A DNA stretch of 64,000 nucleotides from Brevibacillus choshinensis (GTDB lineage: Bacteria > Bacillota > Bacilli > Brevibacillales > Brevibacillaceae): assembly GCF_016811915.1 (NCBI RefSeq), contig NZ_CP069127.1:1704001-1768000 (forward strand). The letters are read 5' to 3'. The translations under genes were made by a program, and so were the position numbers. The stretch's first letter is position 1. Each line of letters begins with the position of its first letter. The notes beneath the pieces are model-generated. The model saw only the letters and a program-made list of their open reading frames with translations, had not been told where the DNA came from and made no database searches. This document shows positions 28,116-37,606 of this stretch, piece by piece.

Positions 28116-28622
28116 ATGAGCACGATGGAACATAAAGCCTTGTCGCCCAGGCAAGTGACGTGCATGGTAATAACCGTATCCGATACGCGAACGGAAGAGA
28201 CAGATAAAAGCGGCCAGCTGATGAAGCAATTGCTGGAAGAAGCGGGACATACCACAGCGCTGTATCAAATTGTGCGGGACGAGCCTGCCGAAGTGATCGC
28301 TGCGATCGAGAACGGAATCGCGCATCCACAGGTTCAAGTCATTTTGCTGAACGGCGGGACGGGTATCTCTCCTCGCGACAATACCTTTGAAGCGGTGTCA
28401 GGATTGCTGGATAAAGAGATGCCAGGATTCGGCGAGCTGTTTCGCATGCTGAGCTACACGGAAGATATCGGTTCGGCAGCGATGCTGAGCCGCGCGATAG
28501 CGGGTACACGCCAGGGCAAAATGATCTTTTCGACACCGGGTTCCACAGGGGCCGTCCGATTGGCGATGAACAAGCTGATCGTCCCCGAGCTGGGGCATGT
28601 CGTACGCGAACTGAATCGATGA
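28116..28622 (+). CDS. moaB: Molybdopterin adenylyltransferase-like protein MoaB
   Basis: Molybdenum cofactor biosynthesis protein of the MoaB/Mog fold, 168 residues. The signature LLNGGTGISPRDNTFEAV at about residues 78-95, the TVSDTR start (ITVSDTRTEETDKSG) and SRAIAGTRQGKMIFSTPGSTGAV near residue 128 are all present. It adenylylates or binds molybdopterin. No other moa/moe gene lies in the window. GGAGGGGAGC precedes the ATG. It runs divergently from the MocR gene, with about 150 bases between. Confidence 0.93.
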   Translation: MSTMEHKALSPRQVTCMVITVSDTRTEETDKSGQLMKQLLEEAGHTTALYQIVRDEPAEVIAAIENGIAHPQVQVILLNGGTGISPRDNTFEAVSGLLDKEMPGFGELFRMLSYTEDIGSAAMLSRAIAGTRQGKMIFSTPGSTGAVRLAMNKLIVPELGHVVRELNR

Positions 28623-28645
28623 CGCAAGAAGGGGCGACTCGGCGT

Positions 28646-28667
28646 GAAAAGCGGGTTGCCCTTTTCC
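28646..28667 (+). terminator. Possible weak terminator after moaB
   Basis: GAAAAG-C-GGG pairs with CCC-TTTTC, leaving a short T tract. It lies 24 bases past the moaB stop and would separate moaB from the radical SAM gene. Confidence 0.35.
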
Positions 28668-28813
28668 ATGGAACGGCGAGGATGAGCTGGACTGGATTTG
28701 CCGTATTCTGTCCGCTTATGGTACTGTTACGAAAGGAATATGACTGGCATACTCGAAGACCCGCAATGCGAGTCGTTCTGTTGCCGGATTGTGCAAGGAG
28801 AGTAGAAACAAAC

Positions 28814-30592
28814 ATGAATATATTGTTGTCCACCCTGAATGCCAAATTCATCCACTCGTCATTGGCCTTGCGCTATTTGCGCAGCTACGCCGAGCCGTCC
28901 TTTCCGGCCATTGAGCTTGTCGAATATACGATCAATGACATCACGTTAAATATTGTAGCCGACATTTACAAGCGAAAGCCGGATGTCGTGGCTTTTTCCT
29001 GTTATATCTGGAATATCCGCGAAACGTTGGATGTGATTCGCAACTTGAAAAAAGTATGCCCGGACGTGCCAGTCATTTTAGGCGGGCCGGAAGTGACTTA
29101 CGATGCCGACCATTGGATGAAAAAGCATCCGGAAATCGACGTCATCGCGATTGGAGAAGGGGAGCAAACCTTCCTGGAGCTGCTTGAGGCTTATCGGGAG
29201 GCCCTCGAGACCAAGCAGCCGCCTCGCCTGCGCGAGGTAGCGGGAATTGCCTATCGGGACGGCGAATATGTGCGGTTCTCGATGCCGCGCGGACAGATCG
29301 AGGAGATGGATTCGATTCCATCCCCGTACCAGCATCACTTGGATGAGCTGAACAACCGGGTGGTTTACTTCGAGGCGTCCAGAGGCTGCCCGTTCAAGTG
29401 CCAATATTGCCTGTCCTCCATTGAAGACGGCGTTCGCTACTTCAGTCTGGAGCGGGTCAAGGAAGATTTGCTCCGCTTGATCCAGCATGGCGTGAAGACG
29501 ATTAAGTTTGTTGACCGGACGTTCAATATCAATAAAAAGTACGCGCTGGAAATCTTTCAGTTTTTGATCGATAATCACAATGGTACCGTCTTCCAATTCG
29601 AAATTACGGCAGATATTTTGCGTGCAGATGTCCTGGATTTCCTGACAGAAAATGCGCCGCCGGGAATTTTCCGTTTTGAAATCGGTGTGCAGTCTACCAA
29701 CGATGAGACGAACCGGCTCGTTCAGCGGATTCAGCGATTTGACCGACTGTCTCGTACGGTGACACAGATCAAAGATTCGGGCAAGATCGATCAGCACCTG
29801 GACTTGATCGCGGGTCTTCCTGAAGAAGACTACCAATCCTTCCGCAAGACATTCAATGATGTATTCGCCCTGCGTCCCGAAGAGCTGCAGCTCGGATTTT
29901 TGAAAATGCTGCGCGGGACTGGCGTGCGTGCGCGTGCGGCTGATCATGGCTACGTGTACATGGACGAAGCTCCTTATGAAATCCTGGGGAACAATGTCCT
30001 TTCCTTTGGCGACATGCAAAAAATCAAGCGGGTCGAGGATGTGCTCGAGAAGTATTGGAACGCTCATCGAATGGACCATACGCTGGAATGGATGCTGGAG
30101 CGGGTGTTTGAATCGCCGTTTGACTTCTTCCAATCCTTTGGTGACTACTGGGAGAGCCAGGGATGGAGCCGGATCGGCCATCAGCTGGAGGATTTGTTCA
30201 CGCGTCTGGAGAGCTTTTTGCGTACGCAGAACATCGAGAAGATGGAGCATGTCATGAGCCTGATGAAGTTCGATTTCCTGCATAATCAGAAGCACCGTCC
30301 GCGCAAGCTCTGGTGGGAGGATGTCATGGACAAACAGGAAATGCAGGACACATTTGCTGCCGTCTACGAGCAGCGGGAGCAGCTTCGCGAAGACTTTGCC
30401 CGCCATGCTTCCGTAGAAAAGGATTACTTCAAGCATACGCTTACGGCAAAAGTGAGCTTTGATATCGAGACGTGGCTCAAAACAGGAGAAGTCAAAGAGG
30501 GCGATTATACGCTGGTCGTCTACTATCCGTACAAGGAAGGCGAGAAAAACGACTATACGATCGTAGACCAGCTGTCTATCGCCAGCGCCTAG
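28814..30592 (+). CDS. B12-binding domain radical SAM protein (DUF4080 type)
   Basis: A 592-residue class B radical SAM enzyme. Residues about 1-140 form a cobalamin-binding-like domain (LLSTLNAKFIHSSLALRYL; CYIWNIRETL; ILGGPEVTYD). The radical SAM core carries the CxxxCxxC motif (CPFKCQYC) near residue 195, followed by a TIM-barrel pattern (VDRTFNIN, GLPEEDY). A C-terminal helical region of about 200 residues fits DUF4080. The ATG at 28814 follows AAGGAGAG; the frame is open upstream to moaB, but that stretch has unnatural composition. Reaction unknown; relatives methylate or rearrange unactivated carbons. Confidence 0.88.
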   Translation: MNILLSTLNAKFIHSSLALRYLRSYAEPSFPAIELVEYTINDITLNIVADIYKRKPDVVAFSCYIWNIRETLDVIRNLKKVCPDVPVILGGPEVTYDADHWMKKHPEIDVIAIGEGEQTFLELLEAYREALETKQPPRLREVAGIAYRDGEYVRFSMPRGQIEEMDSIPSPYQHHLDELNNRVVYFEASRGCPFKCQYCLSSIEDGVRYFSLERVKEDLLRLIQHGVKTIKFVDRTFNINKKYALEIFQFLIDNHNGTVFQFEITADILRADVLDFLTENAPPGIFRFEIGVQSTNDETNRLVQRIQRFDRLSRTVTQIKDSGKIDQHLDLIAGLPEEDYQSFRKTFNDVFALRPEELQLGFLKMLRGTGVRARAADHGYVYMDEAPYEILGNNVLSFGDMQKIKRVEDVLEKYWNAHRMDHTLEWMLERVFESPFDFFQSFGDYWESQGWSRIGHQLEDLFTRLESFLRTQNIEKMEHVMSLMKFDFLHNQKHRPRKLWWEDVMDKQEMQDTFAAVYEQREQLREDFARHASVEKDYFKHTLTAKVSFDIETWLKTGEVKEGDYTLVVYYPYKEGEKNDYTIVDQLSIASA

Positions 30593-30620
30593 GTCTTCTC
30601 AAGGGCAAAGGGGGAGGGGC

Positions 30621-31283
30621 ATGGCCCAATCATTTACGGAAGCGGCGGTTCTGCTTTTTGCCAACCGTGCCAATCAGGAGGCAGCAGGACCGATGGAAGC
30701 GTACATGAAGAATCAGTTTCCGTTTCTGGGGGTCAAAACCCCTTTGCGAAGAGAGCTCAGCAAGCGGCTTTATCGCGAGCAGGGGATACCGGAGAATTGG
30801 GAAACCGTAGTCCGCGAGCTGTGGGCGCTGCCTGAGCGAGAATATCAGTACGTGGCGCTTGATTTGCTGGAAAAGGTGAAAAAACGGTTTGCTGCGGAAC
30901 ATGTGGGACTCGCCGAAGAGCTGATCACAGGGAAATCCTGGTGGGATACGGTCGATTATTTGGCATCGCATATGGTGGGTACGCTCTTTCGACTCAATCC
31001 TGCCTTGATTGGCGACAACAACGAACGCTGGCTGGAAGGGGCGAACCTTTGGCTTCAGCGAACGACACTCCTTTTTCAGCTATCCTATAAGGAAAAGACG
31101 GACGAAGAGCTGTTGTTCAAAAACATTCGTTTTTGCGCAGCCTCCAAGGAATTTTTCATTCAAAAAGCAATAGGCTGGTCATTAAGGGAGTATGCCAAGA
31201 CCAATCCGGAAGCGGTGCGTCATTTCGTCGAGATGACCCCGCTCGCCGGTCTCAGCCGCAGGGAAGCGCTCAAGCATTTCTAG
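30621..31283 (+). CDS. DNA alkylation repair protein, AlkD-like
   Basis: A 220-residue HEAT-like-repeat DNA glycosylase that removes bulky or cationic alkylated bases (N3/N7-alkylpurines). The family pattern PFLGVKTPLRRELSK is near residue 34, and EYQYVALDLL plus the SWWDTVDYLASHMVG block near residue 110 (with the functional Trp and Asp) are present, as is KEFFIQKAIGWSLREYAKTNP near residue 178. GGGGGAGGGGC precedes the ATG, 28 bases after the radical SAM gene, so both may be in one transcript. Confidence 0.92.
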   Translation: MAQSFTEAAVLLFANRANQEAAGPMEAYMKNQFPFLGVKTPLRRELSKRLYREQGIPENWETVVRELWALPEREYQYVALDLLEKVKKRFAAEHVGLAEELITGKSWWDTVDYLASHMVGTLFRLNPALIGDNNERWLEGANLWLQRTTLLFQLSYKEKTDEELLFKNIRFCAASKEFFIQKAIGWSLREYAKTNPEAVRHFVEMTPLAGLSRREALKHF

Positions 31284-31451
31284 CGGGCATCTTTGTTTCG
31301 CTTGATAAAAAGAAGGCATCTATTGCAAAATAGACAAGTACCTTTTTGACACATTGGAACGTATTAGATAGAAGTCGCAAAAGCGCAGCAAAGCCTTTGC
31401 AATGCAATCCTAGAAACAGCCGCAATGTGGCGAGGATAGGGGAATTTGCTC

Positions 31452-32069
31452 ATGGAAATCAACCTGCTGATGTCAATCATAGAGCAATACGGTTATCTGG
31501 CCATTTTCTTTCTGCTTTGGCTGGGGATCGTAGGATTGCCAATTCCTGACGAGCTTGTCGTAGCGACGGGAGGATTTCTGGTCTCGATTGGCCTCTTGAA
31601 CCCGGTGTATTCCTTTTTGGCGGGATATCTGGGTGTGGCCTCTGGATTGACGATAGGATTTTTACTTGGAAAATACTTTGGCAAGCCCATTTTACAGTGG
31701 CTATCAAAGAGCGAGAAGATGCGCCATGCCGTCGAGCGATCTACGGAGCTGCTGAGCAAGTACGGAACATCCGCCTTGTGCATCAGCTACCTGTTTCCGG
31801 TCGTGCGCCATGTGGTGCCGTACCTGGTGGCAATGGGCGGCATGACTTATCGCCGTTACGCCCTTCTGTCCTATCCGATCGGTCTGGTGTGGACCATCGC
31901 ATTTTACCTGCTGGGGTATGTTTTCGGCAACCACGTCGAAGCGATCGTGGGCATGATCAGACATTACGGCTTTTACACCTTGCTCATCCTTGTCGTGGTG
32001 ATCGCCGTCGGGGTGGTAGTTCGCAAGTATATGCTCAGCAATCGAGCGTATCGGGCAAAAGGAGATTGA
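31452..32069 (+). CDS. DedA family membrane protein
   Basis: A 205-residue member of the DedA/VTT superfamily, which includes the UptA undecaprenyl-phosphate flippases and phospholipid scramblases. Hydrophobic segments lie at about residues 8-30, 45-70, 135-160 and 170-192. The family-specific re-entrant motifs are visible: PIPDELVV near residue 30 and the RHVVPYLVAMGGM block near residue 120. AGGGGAA precedes the ATG; a TTG at 31446 is possible. It is followed after 2 bases by a DUF1294 gene. Confidence 0.9.
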   Translation: MEINLLMSIIEQYGYLAIFFLLWLGIVGLPIPDELVVATGGFLVSIGLLNPVYSFLAGYLGVASGLTIGFLLGKYFGKPILQWLSKSEKMRHAVERSTELLSKYGTSALCISYLFPVVRHVVPYLVAMGGMTYRRYALLSYPIGLVWTIAFYLLGYVFGNHVEAIVGMIRHYGFYTLLILVVVIAVGVVVRKYMLSNRAYRAKGD

Positions 32070-32071
32070 AC

Positions 32072-32428
32072 ATGTTTCATCGACAGTTGGTTACTCACAA
32101 GCGCAATCGAAATCTGATCCTCGTCCTGGGGTGGGCTCTGATGCTCGTGGGCTTTGCCACCCCTGTGCTGTGGATGGCGGGGGCAGGCGGTCTGCTCTTG
32201 AACGGATACGCTTATGCTTTGATGGCAGCAGATAAGCGCCTGGCTCCTAAACGGGGCTTTCGGATTCCGGAGGCGAGCCTTTTGATCATGGCAATCCTTG
32301 GCGGAGGGATCGGTGCCTTGGCAGGGATGCTTGGCCATCGCCACAAAACCAAGCATGTTTCTTTCATGATTGTCGTCCCTGTTTTCTGTATCTTGCAACT
32401 GTTCCTGCTTTTGCAAGTGATGAGGTAG
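32072..32428 (+). CDS. DUF1294 family membrane protein
   Basis: A 118-residue protein with hydrophobic stretches at about 16-33, 38-52, 68-86 and 98-115. The DUF1294 core pattern is present: YALMAADKRLAP...RIPEASLLIMAILGGGIGALAGML and HKTKH. The function of the family is unknown. AAAAGGAG precedes the ATG, and it starts 2 bases after the dedA stop, so the two are co-transcribed. A terminator follows. Confidence 0.88.
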   Translation: MFHRQLVTHKRNRNLILVLGWALMLVGFATPVLWMAGAGGLLLNGYAYALMAADKRLAPKRGFRIPEASLLIMAILGGGIGALAGMLGHRHKTKHVSFMIVVPVFCILQLFLLLQVMR

Positions 32429-32457
32429 GGGTAAAAAAGTACATAGAAGCACACATG

Positions 32458-32487
32458 GCGGATTCGACGGTTGTCGGATCCGTTTTT
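32458..32487 (+). terminator. Terminator after the DedA/DUF1294 pair
   Basis: A perfect CGGATTCGAC/GTCGGATCCG-type stem (one mismatch) with a GGTT loop is followed by five T. It falls inside the open frame upstream of the germination gene, which argues for the downstream start of that gene. Confidence 0.85.
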
Positions 32488-32592
32488 GTTTGCGCAAAAA
32501 GTGGGTTTTCATTTCCTTTCTTGGGCACACTATCCGTACATCTTCGTGACTCGCAAGGTTATGGACTCGTACAGCTCCTAGGGGGGATAGCG

Positions 32593-34128
32593 TTGAGCCA
32601 GTTCTGGAAAGCGTGGCAGAAACGGAAGGAAACCCTTCAGACAAATACGCTGCAAAAGCATGCTGACAAGAGCATGGAGAGCGTCTCGGATGTAGAACTA
32701 ACGCCGGACGTCCACGTAAATATTTCGTTGATCCGAGATGAGTTAGGGAAATGTGATGATCTGGTATTTCGACGCTTTCAGAACAAGGAGGGCATGGACT
32801 GTGTCATCGTCTTTCTAGACGGGATGGTCGACCGGAACATCATCAGCCAGTTTATCATCCAGTACACAACCACAACATCCACGACCTACGAAGGTCCCGC
32901 AACGAACGAATTGGATGCTACGGATCGTTTGCGACAGGTGATTCGCAATATCCTGTCAGGCACTGCGGTACTGATGGTGGACGGGAATCGCGAAGCATAC
33001 CTGAACAATACGCGAGGCTGGGATCGCAGAGGAGTGGAGGAGCCGCAGACTGAATCGGTGGTACGCGGACCGCGTGACGGCTTTTGTGAAACGCTATGCG
33101 TCAATTCGGCGCTCATCCGGTTTCGCCTAAAGGACCCGAATCTCAGAGTCCGCCATTTGGTGGTCGGGCAGCGGACACAGACTGACATTTACGTCATGTA
33201 CATCGATGGGCTCGCTCATAAGCCTATGGTCGATGAAGTGATAAGCCGGATTGAACAAATCAACGTGGATGCGATTTTGGAGAGTGGCTACGTCGAACAA
33301 ATGATCCAGGACCGCAGATGGTCCCCTTTTCCGCAGATTCAAAACACGGAAAGGCCGGATAAGGTCGTCGCCAACCTGCTGGAAGGAAAAGTAGGCATAC
33401 TGGTTGACGGAACACCGTTTGGATTGATTGCGCCGGCTGTACTTTCGCAGTTCTATCAAAGTCCGGAAGATTACTATGAACGCTTTTATATTGCAACACT
33501 CATTCGCCTTATCCGGGTCATCAGTATTTCCATTGCCCTGCTGCTGCCTTCTCTGTACATCGCATTCAGTTCGTTTCACCCCGAAATGATCCCATCCCGG
33601 CTAGTGATTGCGATGGCAGCGGGGCGTTCGACCGTTCCATTTCCCTCACTGGTGGAAGCCTTGTTCATGGAGCTGGCGATTGAAATTTTGCGGGAAGCGA
33701 GTGTGCGGCTGCCTGGGCCGATCGGTCCGACCATTGGAATCGTAGGAGCATTGGTTGTCGGGGAAGCGGCCGTTACGGCAGGTCTCGTCAGTCCGGTCAT
33801 GGTGATTATTGTGGCGGTTACCACCATCGGTTCCTTTGCATCCCCCAGCTACAGCGCTGCCATTGCGATTCGGATGCTGCGTTTTCCGGTCATGCTGCTT
33901 GCGGGGATGTTCGGTCTATATGGAATCATGCTGTTTTTGATCATCATCATGGTTCATCTATCATCACTCAAGTCATTCGGCGTGCCGTACATGTCGCCGC
34001 TCAGTCCGCTGAACATGCTAGGCATGCGCGATCTTTTCGTTCGAGCGCCGCATCATATGATGAAGACGCGTCCCAACATGTTTCACGTGCACGATAAAGT
34101 TCGTTTGCGAGAGGAGGATAAGCAGTGA
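32593..34128 (+). CDS. gerA: Spore germination receptor A subunit (GerA/GerXA family)
   Basis: A subunit of a Ger-type nutrient germinant receptor in the spore inner membrane, 511 residues. The N-terminal about 290-residue soluble domain has the family pattern VNISLIRDELGKCDDLVFR and, later, LLEGKVGILVDGTPF. About five membrane segments follow, with PIGPTIGIVGALVVGEAAVTAG near residue 375. TTG at 32593 is chosen because AGGGGGGA lies 5 bases before it; an ATG at 32455 precedes a terminator hairpin and adds an atypical N-terminus. It overlaps gerB by 4 bases. Confidence 0.93.
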   Translation: MSQFWKAWQKRKETLQTNTLQKHADKSMESVSDVELTPDVHVNISLIRDELGKCDDLVFRRFQNKEGMDCVIVFLDGMVDRNIISQFIIQYTTTTSTTYEGPATNELDATDRLRQVIRNILSGTAVLMVDGNREAYLNNTRGWDRRGVEEPQTESVVRGPRDGFCETLCVNSALIRFRLKDPNLRVRHLVVGQRTQTDIYVMYIDGLAHKPMVDEVISRIEQINVDAILESGYVEQMIQDRRWSPFPQIQNTERPDKVVANLLEGKVGILVDGTPFGLIAPAVLSQFYQSPEDYYERFYIATLIRLIRVISISIALLLPSLYIAFSSFHPEMIPSRLVIAMAAGRSTVPFPSLVEALFMELAIEILREASVRLPGPIGPTIGIVGALVVGEAAVTAGLVSPVMVIIVAVTTIGSFASPSYSAAIAIRMLRFPVMLLAGMFGLYGIMLFLIIIMVHLSSLKSFGVPYMSPLSPLNMLGMRDLFVRAPHHMMKTRPNMFHVHDKVRLREEDKQ

Positions 34129-35285
34129 GCCAGCAGGACGGGAGCCGCCAAATCAATACGTTTTCCTTGTGGCAGCAGACGTCCCTGATTACCAGTACGC
34201 TGATCGGAGTCGGTGTGTTGACGCTACCTCGGACAACTACCTCGAGGCTGTATGAAGCTGGCTGGATGGCTCCTTTGATAGGGGTAGTGTGGGTGTTTTT
34301 TTCCGTTTGGATGATTGCCTCTCTCAGTAAACGGTTTCCTGGGAAGACGTTTATCGAATACAGTCCGATCATTTGGGGGTCAAAAAAGAGGCCGCAGCAG
34401 GGGAGATGGCTCAGTTTACCGTGGGTGTTAGCCTTTTTGCTGTTCATGTATTTTTCCACCGCAATCGTCTCTCGCATTTTTGGAGAAGTAGTCGTAACCT
34501 CCGTCCTGCTGGATACTCCTTTGGAGGTGATCATCATCACGATGTTTCTCCTCGCGCAAATGCTCTGCATGCACGAAGTGGAGGTAGTAGCGAGAATTAA
34601 CGAGCTGCTGTTTCCGCTCATCCTGTTTCCCGTACTTTTCATCGCTCTTGCGTCTTTTCAAAATGCGGAATGGAACAATGTATTGCCCCTGTACCGGGCG
34701 TCCGGCAAGGCGCTTTTTGAAGGAATGTATGAATCTGTCTACTCTTATGCTGGGTACGAAATTATGTTGATCTTCTTCGCGTTTGCGCACGAGAACAACA
34801 GCAAGGCGAGGGCCGGGTTTTATGGTATTACGATTGCGATGTTCGTTTACACGCTGATCGTCCTGGCCGGCACTGCCGTGTTTGGTTACGAGGAATTGCA
34901 ACGGGTATCTTGGCCGACTCTGGAACTGGTGAAGACCACAAAGGTGCCAGGTCTCATTTTGGAGCGGCTGGAATCTGCCTTTCTCGCCGTATGGGTAGCC
35001 GCCGTGTTTACTACGGTGGCTAATGCCTATTATGCATTCGTCTATGGAATACGCCAGCTTTTCAACAAAGGCATCCTGTTTCAGCGGATTATCTCTGCAC
35101 TCATGTTTATCCCGCTCTTTTTCATTGCTCTTTGGCCGCAGAACATTGTCGATATCTTTCGGATCAGTTCCTATATGGGCATGGTGAGTCTCGCCCTAAA
35201 TTTGGGGGTGCCGATGCTGTACTGGCTTGTTCTCTGGGCTAGAGGCATGGGGCAGGGGGCAAAGGAGAGGAAGTCAGGTGGCTAA
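34125..35285 (+). CDS. gerB: Spore germination receptor B subunit (GerB/GerXB permease family)
   Basis: A 386-residue B subunit of the germinant receptor, of the APC-superfamily fold with about ten hydrophobic segments; in this family it binds the germinant. Motifs: SLWQQTSLITSTLIGVGVLTLPR near the start, FIEYSPIIWG near 80 and HEVEVVARINELLFPLILFP near 148. GTG at 34125 overlaps the gerA stop (GTGA) and follows GAGGAGG. The related gene at 36452 is a paralogue with the same motifs, so the operon carries two B subunits. Confidence 0.92.
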   Translation: MSQQDGSRQINTFSLWQQTSLITSTLIGVGVLTLPRTTTSRLYEAGWMAPLIGVVWVFFSVWMIASLSKRFPGKTFIEYSPIIWGSKKRPQQGRWLSLPWVLAFLLFMYFSTAIVSRIFGEVVVTSVLLDTPLEVIIITMFLLAQMLCMHEVEVVARINELLFPLILFPVLFIALASFQNAEWNNVLPLYRASGKALFEGMYESVYSYAGYEIMLIFFAFAHENNSKARAGFYGITIAMFVYTLIVLAGTAVFGYEELQRVSWPTLELVKTTKVPGLILERLESAFLAVWVAAVFTTVANAYYAFVYGIRQLFNKGILFQRIISALMFIPLFFIALWPQNIVDIFRISSYMGMVSLALNLGVPMLYWLVLWARGMGQGAKERKSGG

Positions 35286-36438
35286 AAACTTGTTTCGGAT
35301 CGCCATTCTGGTGACTTGTTTTGCGCTCCTGACTGGATGCTGGGACAGGAGGGAGCTGGAGGAACGCACATCCGTTCTCGCAGTGGCGATTGATGTAGTC
35401 GAGGGTCGAGAAGACTTGTACAAGATGACGGTACAAATCCCTATCGCTATCAAAATTGCTGGTAGCAGCGGTCAAGGAGGGGGAGGAAACTCCAATGCGG
35501 TGAAAATCATGAGCGTGACAGGCAGGACGGTGACGGATGCTGCAAATAACCTGCAGCTGAGGCTGAACCAAAAGCTGTTTCTGGGTCATACACGCGTCCT
35601 CGCCATCAGCGAAGAGGTCGCAAGACGGGGGATTCAGGACATCATGGACGGATATCGGCGGGAGCCGCAGATTCGGCGACTCATGTGGCCCATCATCGTA
35701 AAGGGGGAGGCGGCTTCTCTGCTGAAAATCAAGCCGCAGCTGGCGCAAATCCCAGTCGTATTCTTGATGGACCTCATCGAAAATGGTTCCAAAATGGGAA
35801 CAATTCCTGACCAGACCCTAGGGGACTATTTTGTTCAGACGTCCAATAAATCCATGGAGCCGTTCTTGAATTACGTGCAGGCAAGTCAGACAGAGGTGCG
35901 CTGGGAAGGGATTGCTGTCTTCCGCGGCCACAAAATGGTAGGCGCGATCAATGATATTCAATCCTGGTCCCTGCTGCAGCTGCGCAACAAGCAGCGCGGG
36001 GGAGATGTCATCATTCCTCTCCCTGGCACTAAAAATGGTTATGTCACCTTCCGTCCCCATTTTGTCAAAACCAGGCTCGACCTGAAAGGACAGCATGGCC
36101 TTGCCAGCTACGAGCAACACGGGCATTCAGCCACTTATTATTGCGAACTGCAGGGAGATATCGTAGAAGTGACGGAGAATTTAAAGATGAAACCTGAGGA
36201 GTTCATCAAGAAAATGCAGGCGCTGATCAAAAAAGAAATGGAAGCGAGATCAAGCAAGCTGTTTACGCAGCTGCAGAAGGATTACAGCAGCGATATCCTG
36301 AGGCTGGGACTTGCATTGCGCGGCCATCATTACCGGGACTACTGGAAGAAGCACGACTGGAGGAAGGATTTTAAAAACTTCCCCGTAAAGGCCGTCTACA
36401 CCATCAAAATTCGTCGCTTAGGAATGGAAATGCAATAG
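35278..36438 (+). CDS. gerC: Spore germination receptor C subunit, lipoprotein (GerC/GerXC family)
   Basis: A 386-residue lipoprotein subunit facing the outer side of the spore inner membrane. The signal sequence ends in the lipobox LLTGC (Cys about residue 21), followed by the family hallmark WDRRELEE. The three-domain GerAC pattern continues, with NKLFLGHTRVLAIS-type and GDIVEVTENLKM segments. GTG at 35278 overlaps gerB by 8 bases with AAAGGAGAGG upstream; the frame is open to 35227. The operon continues with a second gerB. Confidence 0.92.
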   Translation: MAKNLFRIAILVTCFALLTGCWDRRELEERTSVLAVAIDVVEGREDLYKMTVQIPIAIKIAGSSGQGGGGNSNAVKIMSVTGRTVTDAANNLQLRLNQKLFLGHTRVLAISEEVARRGIQDIMDGYRREPQIRRLMWPIIVKGEAASLLKIKPQLAQIPVVFLMDLIENGSKMGTIPDQTLGDYFVQTSNKSMEPFLNYVQASQTEVRWEGIAVFRGHKMVGAINDIQSWSLLQLRNKQRGGDVIIPLPGTKNGYVTFRPHFVKTRLDLKGQHGLASYEQHGHSATYYCELQGDIVEVTENLKMKPEEFIKKMQALIKKEMEARSSKLFTQLQKDYSSDILRLGLALRGHHYRDYWKKHDWRKDFKNFPVKAVYTIKIRRLGMEMQ

Positions 36439-36451
36439 GAGCGAGATACCC

Positions 36452-37606
36452 ATGGAAACTCAACGGAGATTCGTCAGTACGTGGCAGCTGATCACGATTT
36501 TGATTAGCTCCATGATTGGGGTAGGGATTTTGTCCCTTCCCCGAACGGTCACCACAAAACTTCATGAAATGGGGTGGGTGGCACCTGTCATCGGAGGCGT
36601 CATCGCCATCTTTCCATTGATGGCGATACTGTATCTGAGCAAAGAATACCCTGGGCTTACCTTTGTGGAATACAGCCCCCGGATTTTGGGGAAGTCTGGC
36701 TCTCCGAAGCTGGGCAGATTACTCTGCTATCCGTGGATGTTTCTGTTCTTTTCCTTTCAGTTTTTAAACGCGGCGATGGTTGCCAGAGGGTTTGGCGAGG
36801 TGGTGGTGACGGCAGTCTTGCTGGAGACGCCATTGGAAGCCACTCTCATCGGTTTGTTTCTCATCGTGCTTTTTCTTTGCATGCACGAAATCGATGTCTT
36901 GGTGCGGGTCAATGAGCTTCTGTTCCCCATCATGCTGATCCCAATCTTTTTGGTTCCCTATGTATCGCTGACAGCGGCGGATTGGAACAACCTGCTGCCC
37001 ATTCACATAGAATCATGGTCAGATGCGTTAAAAGCAGGAATCAATACATTTTCGCTGTACACGGGCTACGAGCTGCTGCTGGTCTACTACGGCTTGGTGA
37101 TTCCCGGTGCAAAAATCGGCCTCGCTACCTGGTTTGGGCTCGTCTTTACCATCGTTTCCTATGCGCTGACTGCTGTTGCAGGCATCGTGGTATTTGGATA
37201 TGAGGAACTGCAGCTGATGATTTGGCCCACGCTGGAGATGGTCAAAACCGCACAGCGGACTGGCTGGTTTCTGGAGCGATTGGAGTCGGCCTTTCTCGCC
37301 ATCTGGGTAGCGTCCGTGTTTACGACGCTGGGAAACATGTACTACACGACCATTTACGGCTTACGACTATGGTTTGGCAAGGGCATCCGCTTTCAACGGA
37401 TTACAGCTCTTGTGCTCATTATTCCATTCTTTTACGTCACCTTGCTTCCTCAGAACATTGTCCAGTTTTTTGCCTATGCGCAATACTTGACCCATTTCGG
37501 GTATGTCGTCTCGATAGGCCTTCCGATCCTTCTGGCCCTGATCCATTGGCTGCGTAAACAGAACGTCGAAGTTCAGGAGGCTGACAGCAAAAAGGGAGGG
37601 ACGTAA
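36452..37606 (+). CDS. Second germination receptor B subunit (GerB paralogue)
   Basis: A 384-residue permease-like protein clearly paralogous to the product at 34125: ISSMIGVGILSLPRTVTTKLHE, FVEYSPRILG, HEIDVLVRVNELLFPIMLIP, FGYEELQLMIWPTLEMVKT and LLPQNIVQFF all have counterparts. It starts 13 bases after gerC with AGGAGCGAG upstream, so it belongs to the same operon. Most Ger operons encode one B subunit, though some have two; the extra copy may give the same A/C pair a second germinant specificity. The end of the gene overlaps the sspI terminator on the other strand. Confidence 0.92.
   Translation: METQRRFVSTWQLITILISSMIGVGILSLPRTVTTKLHEMGWVAPVIGGVIAIFPLMAILYLSKEYPGLTFVEYSPRILGKSGSPKLGRLLCYPWMFLFFSFQFLNAAMVARGFGEVVVTAVLLETPLEATLIGLFLIVLFLCMHEIDVLVRVNELLFPIMLIPIFLVPYVSLTAADWNNLLPIHIESWSDALKAGINTFSLYTGYELLLVYYGLVIPGAKIGLATWFGLVFTIVSYALTAVAGIVVFGYEELQLMIWPTLEMVKTAQRTGWFLERLESAFLAIWVASVFTTLGNMYYTTIYGLRLWFGKGIRFQRITALVLIIPFFYVTLLPQNIVQFFAYAQYLTHFGYVVSIGLPILLALIHWLRKQNVEVQEADSKKGGT

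Noticed and set aside
28619..28813. N-terminal extension of the radical SAM protein overlapping moaB
   Set aside because: The extra 65 residues do not fit the cobalamin-binding domain start, and AAGGAGAG sits just before the ATG at 28814.
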